NCBI RefSeq assembly: GCF_009649685.1
Contig: NZ_WJPK01000001.1
Span: forward strand, 1,430,760 to 1,494,759
Source: Flavobacteriaceae bacterium EG-1
Lineage (GTDB): Bacteria > Bacteroidota > Bacteroidia > Flavobacteriales > Flavobacteriaceae
DNA: 64,000 nt
Reading direction: 5' to 3'
Notes under the pieces: generated by a model
The model's input: only the letters and a program-made list of their open reading frames with translations
Database searches by the model: none
What the model was told of the DNA's origin: nothing
Part shown: one piece after another, positions 44,269 through 53,974 of the stretch
Layout: every line of letters starts with the position of its first letter
Numbering within the stretch: position 1 is the stretch's first letter
Program-made: the position numbers and the translations under genes

Positions 44269-45894
44269 TTATTCAACTATATATTCTAAAATGTCACTAT
44301 CTGTGAAACCTATTCGTTCAGCTTTTGCAACAAAAGGAATATCTTTTGGTAACGGTTTATCATAGACTTTCCAAATTGAGTCTTTTGGTTGTTTCCAAAC
44401 AATTGTGGCATCTTTTTTAGGTGGTATTATTGCAATTCCTTCACTTGTTTTTTCTATTTGCAGATGCTTTAAAACTGGTTGTTTTCCTTTAGGAAGCCAC
44501 TTTTTAATCAATTGTTTTTCAGGATATTCGCCAAGATCATGTGAATCAATAATCCATTTATCCAATACCTTTCTAAATTGCATTAAAGTATCTTTTAGCT
44601 CCGGTAATGAAGCAAGATTATGCAATTCAAAGGGGTCACTCTTTAAATCATACAATTCTTCAACTGGTTTTGGACTAGTAAGCCACAAAGCTTGCTGCTT
44701 ATTTAATTTTCCTTGTTTAAACATTCTGCGCATTTCACGCATCATAGGCATTTGCTCACGATAGGCAACTGGCAACGCATGAGCTAATTTTACATTATAG
44801 CTTTTTATATACTTATAGCGTTTAGATCTTACTGCTCGCAATCGGTCATAAACTCCATCAAACCGATCGGATGTGTGAAAAGTGTATTTTGACTTTTCCT
44901 TTGCAACAAATTGACCAAACTGTGCTTTGCCTTGCATCACAGCTGGAGGCTTAATACCCGCTAATGAAAGCACAGTAGGCGCATAATCAATAAAGCTAAT
45001 AAGTCTATCATCAGAAGTACCAGCATTTTCATTTTTAGGAAATTTAATAACTAATGGTACTAGAACTCCTGAATCATAAAGTGCTCGCTTATGTCTTGGA
45101 AAAGGTCCTCCATGATCTCCGTAGAAAAATATAATGGTGTTTTCATAAATTCCATCCTCTTTTAAATCTGCAATAACCGCTCCAATTTGATTATCCAATC
45201 TTTTAAGGTTACTATAATTTACGGCAAGGTCATGACGCACACTATCGGTATCAGGAAAGTAAGGTGGTACTTGTACATTTTTTGGATTTACGAATAGTGA
45301 ATCTTTTCCGCGTTTCCATATTTGAGATTCATGACATACACTATAATTAAATACAGAAAAAAACGGTTGATTTCCTTTTCGTTTTCTCCAATGTCTTGTA
45401 TTACTACTTTCATCCCATGCTGCTTCTGTTTTTTCAAAATTATAATCTTCCTTAGGTCCATTTGCAGTATAATATCCATTCTTTCGTAAATACTCGGTAA
45501 ACATTTTCACGCCTTCAGGAACAACTGGTGAATAACTTGGGATATCTAGGTTAGGATAAGGTCTATCACCTACTCCTCTCCAAGGTGCGTAAGTGCGCAT
45601 ATTATGAGTTCCCAATGTAGATGGATACATACCAGTTATTAAGGAACTACGTGCAGGAGCACATACAGGGACAGGTGCTACTGCATTTGTAAATTTTACC
45701 CCGTCATTTACCAATGATTCTAAATTAGGTAATGAAATAGTAGAATCGCCATACATCGGAAACCAATTTGGAGATTGATCTTCAGCTACTAACCAAACAA
45801 TATTTGGCTGCTTCTTTTTTGTAACTATTTCATTCGTCTTATTCTCAGCACAATTTATTAATAAGAAGGCAATAAAAAGAAAACTAAATCTCAT
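44269..45894 (-). CDS. Lipoprotein sulfatase (S1, N-sulfoglucosamine sulfohydrolase-like)
   Basis: The open frame extends to 45984, but I choose the ATG at 45892-45894 because it gives a proper lipoprotein signal (MRFSFLFIAFLLINC, C15) and the 30 extra upstream codons run through a hairpin. From this start the protein is 541 aa. VAEDQSPNW carries early metal ligands, C78 in CAPARSSLITG is the formylglycine site, and YGDHGGPFPRHKRALYDSG is the late block. With its AED motif and EELYDLKSDPFELHNL tail it parallels the sulfatase at 1593-3116. It extends about 90 residues past the usual end (IIPPKKDATIVWKQP). Substrate unknown. Confidence 0.88.
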   Translation of the reverse strand: MRFSFLFIAFLLINCAENKTNEIVTKKKQPNIVWLVAEDQSPNWFPMYGDSTISLPNLESLVNDGVKFTNAVAPVPVCAPARSSLITGMYPSTLGTHNMRTYAPWRGVGDRPYPNLDIPSYSPVVPEGVKMFTEYLRKNGYYTANGPKEDYNFEKTEAAWDESSNTRHWRKRKGNQPFFSVFNYSVCHESQIWKRGKDSLFVNPKNVQVPPYFPDTDSVRHDLAVNYSNLKRLDNQIGAVIADLKEDGIYENTIIFFYGDHGGPFPRHKRALYDSGVLVPLVIKFPKNENAGTSDDRLISFIDYAPTVLSLAGIKPPAVMQGKAQFGQFVAKEKSKYTFHTSDRFDGVYDRLRAVRSKRYKYIKSYNVKLAHALPVAYREQMPMMREMRRMFKQGKLNKQQALWLTSPKPVEELYDLKSDPFELHNLASLPELKDTLMQFRKVLDKWIIDSHDLGEYPEKQLIKKWLPKGKQPVLKHLQIEKTSEGIAIIPPKKDATIVWKQPKDSIWKVYDKPLPKDIPFVAKAERIGFTDSDILEYIVE

Positions 45895-45946
45895 AACTAG
45901 TGGTTTGGTAAAGCCCCTAAAATACAAAATTAGAATGCAAGCAGTA

Positions 45947-45976
45947 AGGGCATCTAAAATTAATTTTAGATGCCCT
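45947..45976. terminator. Perfect 30-base inverted repeat, probable terminator of the TIM-barrel gene
   Basis: Arms 45947-45961 (AGGGCATCTAAAATT) and 45962-45976 are exact inverse copies, forming a hairpin with GC-rich base. It lies 60 bases past the stop of the leftward gene 46036-47622 and before the next leftward start. No strong T-tract follows, so attenuation or mRNA end protection is also possible. Confidence 0.6.
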
Positions 45977-46035
45977 ATAATCACGATTATTTAATATAAA
46001 TAGTATTAAACTTGTTAAACAAAAATAATTATATT

Positions 46036-47622
46036 CTATTTTAGTCCTTTAACAAAATCGACACTTTTTGGTGCTTGTTCTTTAACACGAGACGATTCAT
46101 CTTCAACGAACATAAAATCTATATTCATTTTTTTAGCTTCTGCAACAATACCAGCAATATCAATTTGCCCGGTTCCTAAAACAACATTCGTCTCGACGTC
46201 AGCACTACCGTTTTGGTTACCAGGTGTACCCTTTTTACAATCTTTGAGGTGCATTAATTTAAATTCTTTAGGATATTTTCGTAACCATTCTATTGGATCT
46301 TGACCTGGGTGAGCAAACCAATACACATCCATTTCAAAATCGAAATAGGTTGAATTTTTTATTAAGTGATCAATTAACAATTCATCTTTAAATGGTCTAA
46401 ATTCATAACCATGCGGATGATAGGCCAAAGTAACACCTTCTTTGGCAAAAAGTTTCCCTGCTTTATTAAATACTGCAATTGCATTTTCTGTATCTGCTAA
46501 GGTAAATTCATTACCATTATGAGGTATCCAAAAACATACTGCGTATTTAGCGCCATAGGCTTTAGCTCTCGCCAATATTGTTTCAGGTGCATCTCTTAAA
46601 TCTTCAAAAGAACCACTAACACTTACCATTTTAAGGTCATTTTCTGCTAGCATTGCCTTATATTCTTCCATTGAATAATTGTACGTACCATCATTTCCAT
46701 CCTCTAAGTTGTGTATTCCCCATTCTTTAATTTTAGCAAAAGTACCGGGCACATCTTTCGGAAATTCATTTCGTAAGCTGTACAATTGCAAGCCTAATTG
46801 TGGTTCTTTTAGCCCATTTAAATAAGTTAAACTTTCCGGTATTTGATTGACTACATCGGTGGATTCATCTTCAATAAAAAGATACTCAATCCCCAATGCT
46901 TTTGCTTCCGCCACTGTACCAGCAATATCGACCTGACCGGTACCTAAAACTACATTCGAATCATCATCTTCACTACCTGTATTGTTTCCTTTAACACCAT
47001 GTTCCATATCTTTCAAATGCATTAAAGTAAACTTAGTTGGATATTTTTTCATTAGTGCCAAAGGATCAGCCCCACCATGGTGCGCCCAAAACACATCTAA
47101 TTCAAAAGTAAAATCTGTAGCATTTTCTGCCATATAGTCAAACAAAGTGCCCTTTTTATATGGGCGAAATTCATAACCATGTGGATGGTATGCTAAAGTA
47201 ATTCCATTTTCTTTTAACAATTTTCCTGCGGTATTAAAAACCTTAGTAGCATGTTTCGTTTCTTTTAATGCCCATTCATTTCCTTTATGAGGAACCCAAG
47301 CACACATAACATACTTTGCTCCGTAAGCCTTTGCTGTAGCGATTACTTTTTCGGGGTTTTTTTCTAAATCTTCAAAGCCCGCTCCTATACTTACCATATG
47401 TAAATTATAATCTTCTAACATTTGTTTGTAGGCTTCCATATCCAGACCATAAGTACCTCCTCCTTCAATTTTTGTAATTCCCCAATCTTGTATTAATTGT
47501 AAAGTACTTGGTAAATCTTTTTTAAATTGATTTCGCAAACTATATAATTGCAGTCCTATTTCTTGGGCGTGTACAGAAAGTGAGAATGCTATAAGTAAGA
47601 CGAGTGTAGTAATTTTTTTCAT
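46036..47622 (-). CDS. Secreted tandem-duplicated xylose-isomerase-like TIM-barrel protein
   Basis: Protein of 528 aa, Sec signal residues 1-19 (cut after VHA), made of two similar halves (about 20-275 and 276-528). Each half starts IGLQLYSLRN or LGLQLYSLRN, and repeats KAYGAKY, GxTLAYHPHGYEFRP, FExDVxW, LMHLKD, NVVLGTGQxDIAG and FxEDES in order. These motifs are those of sugar phosphate isomerase/epimerase (AP-endonuclease-2-like) barrels, whose E/D/H metal sites appear kept in both halves. Relatives in periplasmic 3-keto-glycoside pathways act as lyases or epimerases. It lies downstream of the GMC/small-subunit genes. Exact reaction unknown. Confidence 0.85.
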   Translation of the reverse strand: MKKITTLVLLIAFSLSVHAQEIGLQLYSLRNQFKKDLPSTLQLIQDWGITKIEGGGTYGLDMEAYKQMLEDYNLHMVSIGAGFEDLEKNPEKVIATAKAYGAKYVMCAWVPHKGNEWALKETKHATKVFNTAGKLLKENGITLAYHPHGYEFRPYKKGTLFDYMAENATDFTFELDVFWAHHGGADPLALMKKYPTKFTLMHLKDMEHGVKGNNTGSEDDDSNVVLGTGQVDIAGTVAEAKALGIEYLFIEDESTDVVNQIPESLTYLNGLKEPQLGLQLYSLRNEFPKDVPGTFAKIKEWGIHNLEDGNDGTYNYSMEEYKAMLAENDLKMVSVSGSFEDLRDAPETILARAKAYGAKYAVCFWIPHNGNEFTLADTENAIAVFNKAGKLFAKEGVTLAYHPHGYEFRPFKDELLIDHLIKNSTYFDFEMDVYWFAHPGQDPIEWLRKYPKEFKLMHLKDCKKGTPGNQNGSADVETNVVLGTGQIDIAGIVAEAKKMNIDFMFVEDESSRVKEQAPKSVDFVKGLK

Positions 47623-47690
47623 TGTGCGTAGATTAATTAGTATTCTTAAATATAGGTGTAATTAGTGAATCATAAATGCTCTTGTATTAC

Positions 47691-47734
47691 AAAAAAACAC
47701 CTCTCTATTTCTATTTTTTTTAGCTATCGAGAGG
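47691..47734 (-). terminator. Intrinsic terminator after the GMC/small-subunit operon
   Basis: Read on the minus strand, CCTCTC (47729-47734) pairs with GAGAGG (47700-47705) across an AT-rich loop and is followed closely by seven T (47691-47697). It lies just past the small-subunit stop at 47758. Confidence 0.6.
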
Positions 47735-47757
47735 CGTCATTATTAATGTTAAAATTA

Positions 47758-48480
47758 CTAGGTAAGTAAATTACCTTCATCGTCCCATGTGGCAATTGTA
47801 CCACGAGTACTTTGATCAATACATTTAGCAATCCATTCTGGATCGTAGGCAACACCATGCTGGTCTAAAACATCTTGAGGCACACCATCCCAAACATTTG
47901 GTGAATTACCTTTATAACCCAAATCTGCAATACCAACTTTAGATGTGTAGTAACCAGTAACGGTTAAGCCACGCATCATATAAAAGAATTGTATTTCTAA
48001 AGGTTGTTTATCCAATGGTTTCTCTGTGTCGTGCCAGCAGATTTGATCACAGATTTCTTTTTTCTGTTCTAGAGTAGCAGATTTAAACTCTACTCCATAA
48101 TCTGTATTGCTCTTATGATCTAACCACATTAATCCTCCTAATAGCGTTGGTCCCATAGACGGAATATCTTTGCCCATAAATTCAACAAGTTCAGGAACTC
48201 CTGCCTCTATTGGTCCACCATGTGGTTCTTTAGGCGGCAAAATCACAACACTTAAAGCTGCAATAGTTTCCATCTCATGCTCATTAAATAACTGTTCTGC
48301 ATTTAATTTCTCAATTCTTTTTAATTCTGCAGGTGTACGACCAAAAAATTTTTCCGTACCACTAGAAATCGCTTCATCAACGGCAGTTTCACTTTCGTTT
48401 TTACAACTACTTAAAGCAATACCAGAGGTAGCCGCACCAGCACCCAAAATTAAAGTCTGTATACTTTTTCTTCTATCCAT
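47758..48480 (-). CDS. Gluconate 2-dehydrogenase subunit 3-like protein (Tat lipoprotein small subunit)
   Basis: Small subunit of a membrane-associated GMC sugar dehydrogenase, 240 aa. The N-terminus has a twin-arginine motif (RRKSIQ, residues 3-8), a hydrophobic stretch and a lipobox ending at C26 (LSSC). The rest shows the subunit-3 pattern (LNEHEMETIAALSVVILPP, then PSMGPTLLGGLMWLD and QKKEICDQICW, FFYMMRGLTVTGYYTS). It starts three bases after the GMC gene stop. Because the GMC subunit has no signal of its own, this subunit probably carries it through the Tat pore and anchors it. Confidence 0.9.
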   Translation of the reverse strand: MDRRKSIQTLILGAGAATSGIALSSCKNESETAVDEAISSGTEKFFGRTPAELKRIEKLNAEQLFNEHEMETIAALSVVILPPKEPHGGPIEAGVPELVEFMGKDIPSMGPTLLGGLMWLDHKSNTDYGVEFKSATLEQKKEICDQICWHDTEKPLDKQPLEIQFFYMMRGLTVTGYYTSKVGIADLGYKGNSPNVWDGVPQDVLDQHGVAYDPEWIAKCIDQSTRGTIATWDDEGNLLT

Positions 48481-48483
48481 AAC

Positions 48484-50205
48484 TTATATGTTTTGTGCTT
48501 TTAATTGTTCAATAATATAGTCAGATGCTCTCCAAGAAAGTGCCATAATAGTCCATGTACAATTCTTATCTGCTTGAGAGACAAAAACTCCTGCATCCAC
48601 AATAAATACATTATCTACATCATGCAATTGATTAAACTTATTAGTCACCGATGTCTTTGGATCATCACCCATACGTGTGGTACCAACTTCGTGAATTATT
48701 TCACCCGGTTTGTGCAGACCATAATCTTGATCTTTACCTGGTTTTTCACTCAAAGGAATTCCACCCATATTATGAATAATTTCCTCAAAAGTCTCATGCA
48801 TATGTTTTGCTTGTGCTCTTTCGTAATCTGACCAATGATAATTAAATTTCAAAACAGGAATTCCAAATTGATCAACTGTAGTTGGGTCAATTTCGCAATA
48901 ATTCTCTTTACGCGCTAATCCTTCACCACGTCCTCCAAATCCAACTACTGCACCATAATACTTTTTAACATCATCTCGCAAACTATCACCATAGCCTCCA
49001 GGTTTTAATCCTAAATACTTATTTAGTCCATTAGTATCATAACCAAAACCATAAGTTGGTTGTCCCATGCCTCCCCATACTTCAATATGGTAACCTCGAG
49101 GAAAGTTTAATTTAGAATTATCTCCCCACCATGGAGAATACACATGCATACCTCCTACACCATCTTCGTTATATGAGGTTTTTCTATTCATTAAACCTGG
49201 CACCAATCCAGATGCGCTTGCACCCGTAGAATCATGCAAGTATTTACCAACTACATTACTACTATTACCTAAGCCATTTGGATGTTGTTTACTTTTTGAA
49301 TTCAAAAGAATACGTGCAGTACTACACGCAGATGCGGCAAGTACAACAACCTTTGCTTTAAGCTTATATTCCTTTCTATCGTCTTTACTTATGTAAGATA
49401 CACCTGTTGCTTTGCCTTCGGCATTCGTAGTTACTTCACGAACCATAGAGTTCACAAATATTTTTACTTTACCACCACTTTTTTGTGCCGGAAAAATTAA
49501 ACAACTACCCGCCGAGAAATCGGCATATACAGAACAAGACCGACCACATTGACCACAATAAAAACACACACCTCTATCTTCATTTATTTTTTTTGTCAAC
49601 ATAGAAAGTCTTCCTGGGATAACAGGTATACCAGATTTCTTAGCACCATCTATATAAAAAAGTTCGTGTAATCTAGGCTTTGGGGGGGGTAGAAAAAACC
49701 CATCAGGATCATTTTCACGACCTTCATTAGTTCCAAAAACACCAACTAATTTATCAAGCTTATCATAATACGGTTTTACATCATCATAACTAATTGGCCA
49801 ATCATCTCCATGACCATCACGTGTTTTTCCTTTAAAATCTTTTGGTCCAAACCGCAATGAAATTCTGCCCCAGTGATTCGTTCGACCACCTAACATTCTT
49901 GATCGCCACCATTTAAATTCTGTACCTTCTTCGTGCGTATAAGGTTCACCTTCTACCTCCCAATCTCCCCAAGACATATCATGTCCACCAAAAGCACGAT
50001 CTGTACCTGCAAATCTTCTTGGCGATTCATAAGCCCACTTTAACTGAGTTTGTGTAACTGGATCAGCAGGGTCAAAAAATGGTCCGGCTTCAACTATTGC
50101 AATATTCAAACCGGCATCTGCCAATTGCTTGGTGGCCATTCCACCTCCTGCTCCTGAGCCTACAATAATCACATCATAAACCTCTGCGGATTCTTTTATT
50201 TGCAT
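48484..50205 (-). CDS. GMC-family FAD sugar dehydrogenase, catalytic subunit
   Basis: Flavoenzyme of 573 aa. FAD motif VGSGAGGGMATKQLAD is at 15-30, the GMC block MLGGRTNHWGR at 104-114, and a late HEVGTTRMGDDP with CTWTIMALSWRASDYI forms the active-site end. C214, C217, C220 and C224 (CFYCGQCGRSC) resemble the Fe-S ligands of FAD glucose dehydrogenases. No signal peptide; the adjacent Tat small subunit probably exports it. It would oxidise a sugar (C1, C2 or C3) and pass electrons to the quinone pool or a cytochrome. The coding strand has a C8 run at codons 173-176 (window 49682-49689). Confidence 0.9.
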   Translation of the reverse strand: MQIKESAEVYDVIIVGSGAGGGMATKQLADAGLNIAIVEAGPFFDPADPVTQTQLKWAYESPRRFAGTDRAFGGHDMSWGDWEVEGEPYTHEEGTEFKWWRSRMLGGRTNHWGRISLRFGPKDFKGKTRDGHGDDWPISYDDVKPYYDKLDKLVGVFGTNEGRENDPDGFFLPPPKPRLHELFYIDGAKKSGIPVIPGRLSMLTKKINEDRGVCFYCGQCGRSCSVYADFSAGSCLIFPAQKSGGKVKIFVNSMVREVTTNAEGKATGVSYISKDDRKEYKLKAKVVVLAASACSTARILLNSKSKQHPNGLGNSSNVVGKYLHDSTGASASGLVPGLMNRKTSYNEDGVGGMHVYSPWWGDNSKLNFPRGYHIEVWGGMGQPTYGFGYDTNGLNKYLGLKPGGYGDSLRDDVKKYYGAVVGFGGRGEGLARKENYCEIDPTTVDQFGIPVLKFNYHWSDYERAQAKHMHETFEEIIHNMGGIPLSEKPGKDQDYGLHKPGEIIHEVGTTRMGDDPKTSVTNKFNQLHDVDNVFIVDAGVFVSQADKNCTWTIMALSWRASDYIIEQLKAQNI

Positions 50206-50329
50206 ATTTAATATTTAGTTATTTGTAATAGTTTTGTTTGATTTTGAACGGATAAGTTACTTTTTTCTTAGAAAATTAAAAAGTAAAAATTAATTCTATT
50301 TAAGAACGCTTAATTTTGTTTTTGAGTGT

Positions 50330-52441
50330 TTAAAAATTTTCTAATTGTTCTAACGCTTCTTCTACTGTTGCAACGGGAAGTTTACAAGTAGTGTTCTGAC
50401 ATATATAAATTAAGGTATTGTCTTCAGAAAATCTACCTTCAAATAGGGGAAGATTACTTCTTTCATCACTTCCTACCAACAATACATTTGGTATGTTTTT
50501 GCTTTGTAATTCGTGTAACAATACTTCTGCACTACCACCTACAACAGCAATTTCATAATAAGGATAGGCTGTATTTAAAAGCAAAGCATTCCATTTTGAA
50601 TAACTTGGTGCACTTTCTTTTATAGATGGCAATATTGACGAAAGCATACTTTTAGATTTTATCATCAAATCCTTATCGTAAACTATATGTCCTAGTTTAA
50701 AAAAATTGTGAGCCATTTCCGCATTTGGGGAGGGTAAAACACCATCATCTGTTTTAATAATTTTAGCAATTAATTCTTCACCTTCATTATATTTAAACAT
50801 GCCTGTTTCAATATCAGAATATTTTTTAACAGCGGCAGCATTTAACTTTTGCGCAAATTCTAAATATTCTGTATCCATAGTTACTTCATACACTCTCAAA
50901 ATTGCGTCTACCATAAAAGCATAATCTTCTAAAAAACCTTCTTTACGTTCACTTCCTTTTTTAAATGTGTGAACCAAAACACCATTAGTTAAACTATTTT
51001 TTTCTACAAATTCTAATAATGAAGTGGCCATATTTAAATACTCCATATCCCCAAATGCCTCATATGCATTTATAAAGCCATTAATTAAAAGTGCATTCCA
51101 AGATGTTATTATTTTATCATCACTTCTTGGCCTAGTTCGCTTATTGCGAGCTATCAATAATTTATCATTCCAATTACTTTTTTTTTGATCTAATTCATTT
51201 TTAGAAATATTATTCTCCGAAATAAATTTTTGATCACTATCTAGTTTATGCAATACGTAATTTCCATGTTCCCATTCAGCTGCTGTTTTTATGTTATAAT
51301 AATTTGAGAAAAGTTCAAAATCAGTTTTTAAAATTGATTTCAACTCATTTACTTTCCATACATAAAACTTTCCTTCTTCTCCTTCACTATCAGCATCAAT
51401 TGCAGCATGATAACCACCATTTACATCTTTCATTTCTCGTTGTAAAAAAGAAACAGTTTGCGTAACGGCATTTTTATATGTTTCTTTTTTAAACACCTTA
51501 TAAGCTTTAGAATATAATTCTATTGCTTGTGCATTATCATAAAGCATTTTTTCAAAATGTGGTACCTTCCATTTATTATCAGTACTATATCTAAAAAACC
51601 CACCTGCAATATGATCGTAAATTCCTCCAAGCAAAATTTTATCTAAGGTATTCTCTACATGCCTTTTTGTTTCCTCATCTCCAGTTAGTGTAGCATAATC
51701 AAGTAAAAAATGAATGTTTGATGGTAACATAAATTTTTGTTCTCCTAAATCTCCACCATATTCAGAATCCCATTCTAATTTCCATTTATCAACACTTGAA
51801 ATAACCACCTCACTTGTTAGTGATTCAAAATCATTTGAAGGTTTTATCATATTAACTTCGGCAACTCCTTTAGCCACCATATCTGAATATTCGGCAGCTT
51901 TTTTGGGATCTTTATTGTACATATCACTAATTTCTGTGAGTACTTGAGTCCATTGTTCCTTGGTATGATAAGTCCCACCGTATAATGGCTTACCGTTAGG
52001 CAGTGTAATTACATTTAATGGCCAACCTCCATTACCATTAATCAATTGTACTGCTGTCATATATACTTGATCAACATCTGGTCGTTCTTCGCGATCTACT
52101 TTTATATTGATAAAATTTTCATTCATTACTTTAGCGACTTCTTCGTCTTCAAAAGTCTCTTCTTCCATAACATGACACCAATGACAACTGGAATATCCAA
52201 TACTCACTAAAACTAATTTATTAGTCTCTTCTGCTTCTTTTAATGCTTCGGGACTCCAGGATCTCCAATTGACAGGGTTATGTGCATGTTGTAATAAATA
52301 CGGACTAGTTTCATTAACCAAAGCATTGGTATATTTATGTGAATCATTTGTATTATTATTTGAAGCCTTTTCCTGACAAGTGGCAAAAACAAATAAAAAC
52401 AAACATGAAAAAACGAGTGTTATTTTTTTTATCAAAATCAA
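50330..52441 (-). CDS. DUF255 thioredoxin-fold protein (YyaL/SPATA20 family), lipoprotein
   Basis: Protein of 703 aa with lipoprotein signal (FATC, C22). The hallmark [17 protein letters not shown] is at 43-59 and the thioredoxin-like [14 protein letters not shown] has C86 and C89; [13 protein letters not shown] follows. The C-terminal two thirds form an alpha/alpha toroid-like region ([54 protein letters not shown]). Homologs are widespread and of unproven function, with predicted links to N-acylglucosamine epimerase-like folds. It is divergent from a Gfo/Idh gene. Probably not galactan-specific. Confidence 0.9.
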   Translation of the reverse strand: MILIKKITLVFSCLFLFVFATCQEKASNNNTNDSHKYTNALVNETSPYLLQHAHNPVNWRSWSPEALKEAEETNKLVLVSIGYSSCHWCHVMEEETFEDEEVAKVMNENFINIKVDREERPDVDQVYMTAVQLINGNGGWPLNVITLPNGKPLYGGTYHTKEQWTQVLTEISDMYNKDPKKAAEYSDMVAKGVAEVNMIKPSNDFESLTSEVVISSVDKWKLEWDSEYGGDLGEQKFMLPSNIHFLLDYATLTGDEETKRHVENTLDKILLGGIYDHIAGGFFRYSTDNKWKVPHFEKMLYDNAQAIELYSKAYKVFKKETYKNAVTQTVSFLQREMKDVNGGYHAAIDADSEGEEGKFYVWKVNELKSILKTDFELFSNYYNIKTAAEWEHGNYVLHKLDSDQKFISENNISKNELDQKKSNWNDKLLIARNKRTRPRSDDKIITSWNALLINGFINAYEAFGDMEYLNMATSLLEFVEKNSLTNGVLVHTFKKGSERKEGFLEDYAFMVDAILRVYEVTMDTEYLEFAQKLNAAAVKKYSDIETGMFKYNEGEELIAKIIKTDDGVLPSPNAEMAHNFFKLGHIVYDKDLMIKSKSMLSSILPSIKESAPSYSKWNALLLNTAYPYYEIAVVGGSAEVLLHELQSKNIPNVLLVGSDERSNLPLFEGRFSEDNTLIYICQNTTCKLPVATVEEALEQLENF

Positions 52442-52598
52442 AACATTAATTATAAAGATGTACTAAAATAGTACTTTGTAAACGTAACATAGCAAAGGAT
52501 TTAAAATTTAAGACTTCGTTAGAACCATTCAATTACTAATTCCATGAAAAATTGTAATTTGATAAACTGAATAAAAACTACAAAAAACCGCTCTTAAC

Positions 52599-53972
52599 AT
52601 GAAACTCAACAACAAGAACAATAATGGTCGTCGCAAATTTATAAAGGGCACAACTGCGGTAATGGCATTAAGCTCATTAGGCACATATGCGTTTGAATAC
52701 GGCCCAAAAGACAAACCTTGGCAAGTAGGTTTAATAGGTTGCGGCTGGTATGGAAAAAGTGATTTATTCCGACTAATACAAGTTGCAAACGTAGATGTAG
52801 TTTCGCTTTGTGATCCCGACGATAATATGCTAAATGAAGCAGCAGAATTAGTAAAGCAAAGACAGCAAACTGGTAAAAAACCAAAAACATTTAACGATTA
52901 TCGTGAGATGTTATCAAAGCAAAAATTAGATATTGTTCTAATTGGGTCACCTGATCATTGGCATGCATTACAGGGCATCGAGGCGATGAAGTCTGGAGCA
53001 CATGTTTATCTTCAAAAACCCATTAGTGTTGATGTAATCGAAGGTGAAGCACTCGTAGCCGCTGCAAAAAAATACAACAAAGTAATTCAAGTTGGAATGC
53101 AAAGGCGAAGTACACCACATTTAATAGATGCCAAAAAAAATATAGTAGATGCTGGACTTTTAGGAAAAGTATCGCATATAGAAATATGCTGCTATTACCA
53201 TATGCGGGATAAAGGAAATAGACCAATTGTTGATGTTCCTGAAAATTTTAATTACGACTTATGGACTGGTCCTGCGCCCTTGAGAGAATTCGATGGCATA
53301 CCGCATAGAAGATGGCGTGCATTTATGGAATATGGTAATGGCATTGTTGGAGATATGTGTGTTCATATGTTTGACACTGTTAGATGGATGTTGGGTTTAG
53401 GATGGCCAAAAAGAGTTAGTTCTTACGGCGGAATTTACATACAGAAAGAAGCAAAAGCAAATATTTCTGATACACAAACAGCTATATTCGAATATGAAGA
53501 ACTCAATTGTATTTGGGAGCATCGATCTTGGGGTACAGCGGCAGATCCCGAATATCCATGGGCATTTAAAATTTATGGTGATAAAGGCACCTTGCATGGT
53601 AGCGTACAAAAATATGATTTTATTCCTCAGGGAGAGGGTGAAAAAAAACATAAGGATGTACTATATGAGCGTGATGAATACCCTGAAGATTTAACGGAAA
53701 AAGGTATAGAACTTCATGTAGCACCAGCAACAAGAGGTCATATGATAGATTTTTTAAAAGCTATTGAAAATAATACTTCCCCTATTGCTGACATAGAACA
53801 AGGACATATTTCGGCAGCCAGTTGTATACTTGCGAACATGTCAATGAAATTAGGACGTCCTTTAATATATGATCATAAAAAAATGATTGTAAAAGATGAC
53901 CCAGAGGCAACAAAATTATTAGCACGTAATTATCGTGGTCCATGGGTACACCCTCATCCTAATTCTGTTTAA
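52599..53972 (+). CDS. Tat-exported Gfo/Idh/MocA-family oxidoreductase
   Basis: NAD(P)-dependent sugar oxidoreductase of 457 aa. The Tat signal NNGRRKFIKGTTAVMALSSLG occupies residues 8-28 (key RRKFIK at 12-17), so it is exported folded with cofactor. The Rossmann motif GLIGCGWYGKSDL starts near residue 44, and the catalytic-lysine motif LQKPISVD (K140 region) and HMFDTVRWMLGLGWP follow. Exported Gfo/Idh enzymes with tightly bound NAD act in 3-keto-glycoside cleavage or as glycosidases (GH109-like). A sister gene is at 58228-59532. It lies two bases before the PLP dehydratase start. Confidence 0.9.
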   Translation: MKLNNKNNNGRRKFIKGTTAVMALSSLGTYAFEYGPKDKPWQVGLIGCGWYGKSDLFRLIQVANVDVVSLCDPDDNMLNEAAELVKQRQQTGKKPKTFNDYREMLSKQKLDIVLIGSPDHWHALQGIEAMKSGAHVYLQKPISVDVIEGEALVAAAKKYNKVIQVGMQRRSTPHLIDAKKNIVDAGLLGKVSHIEICCYYHMRDKGNRPIVDVPENFNYDLWTGPAPLREFDGIPHRRWRAFMEYGNGIVGDMCVHMFDTVRWMLGLGWPKRVSSYGGIYIQKEAKANISDTQTAIFEYEELNCIWEHRSWGTAADPEYPWAFKIYGDKGTLHGSVQKYDFIPQGEGEKKHKDVLYERDEYPEDLTEKGIELHVAPATRGHMIDFLKAIENNTSPIADIEQGHISAASCILANMSMKLGRPLIYDHKKMIVKDDPEATKLLARNYRGPWVHPHPNSV

Positions 53973-53974
53973 AT

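Noticed and set aside
45895-45984. Thirty-codon N-terminal extension of the sulfatase at 44269
   Set aside because: The internal ATG at 45894 yields a normal lipoprotein signal; the extension runs through a perfect inverted repeat.
48170-48520. 116-aa plus-strand open frame
   Set aside because: Antisense to the dehydrogenase small-subunit gene, no domain, no promoter.
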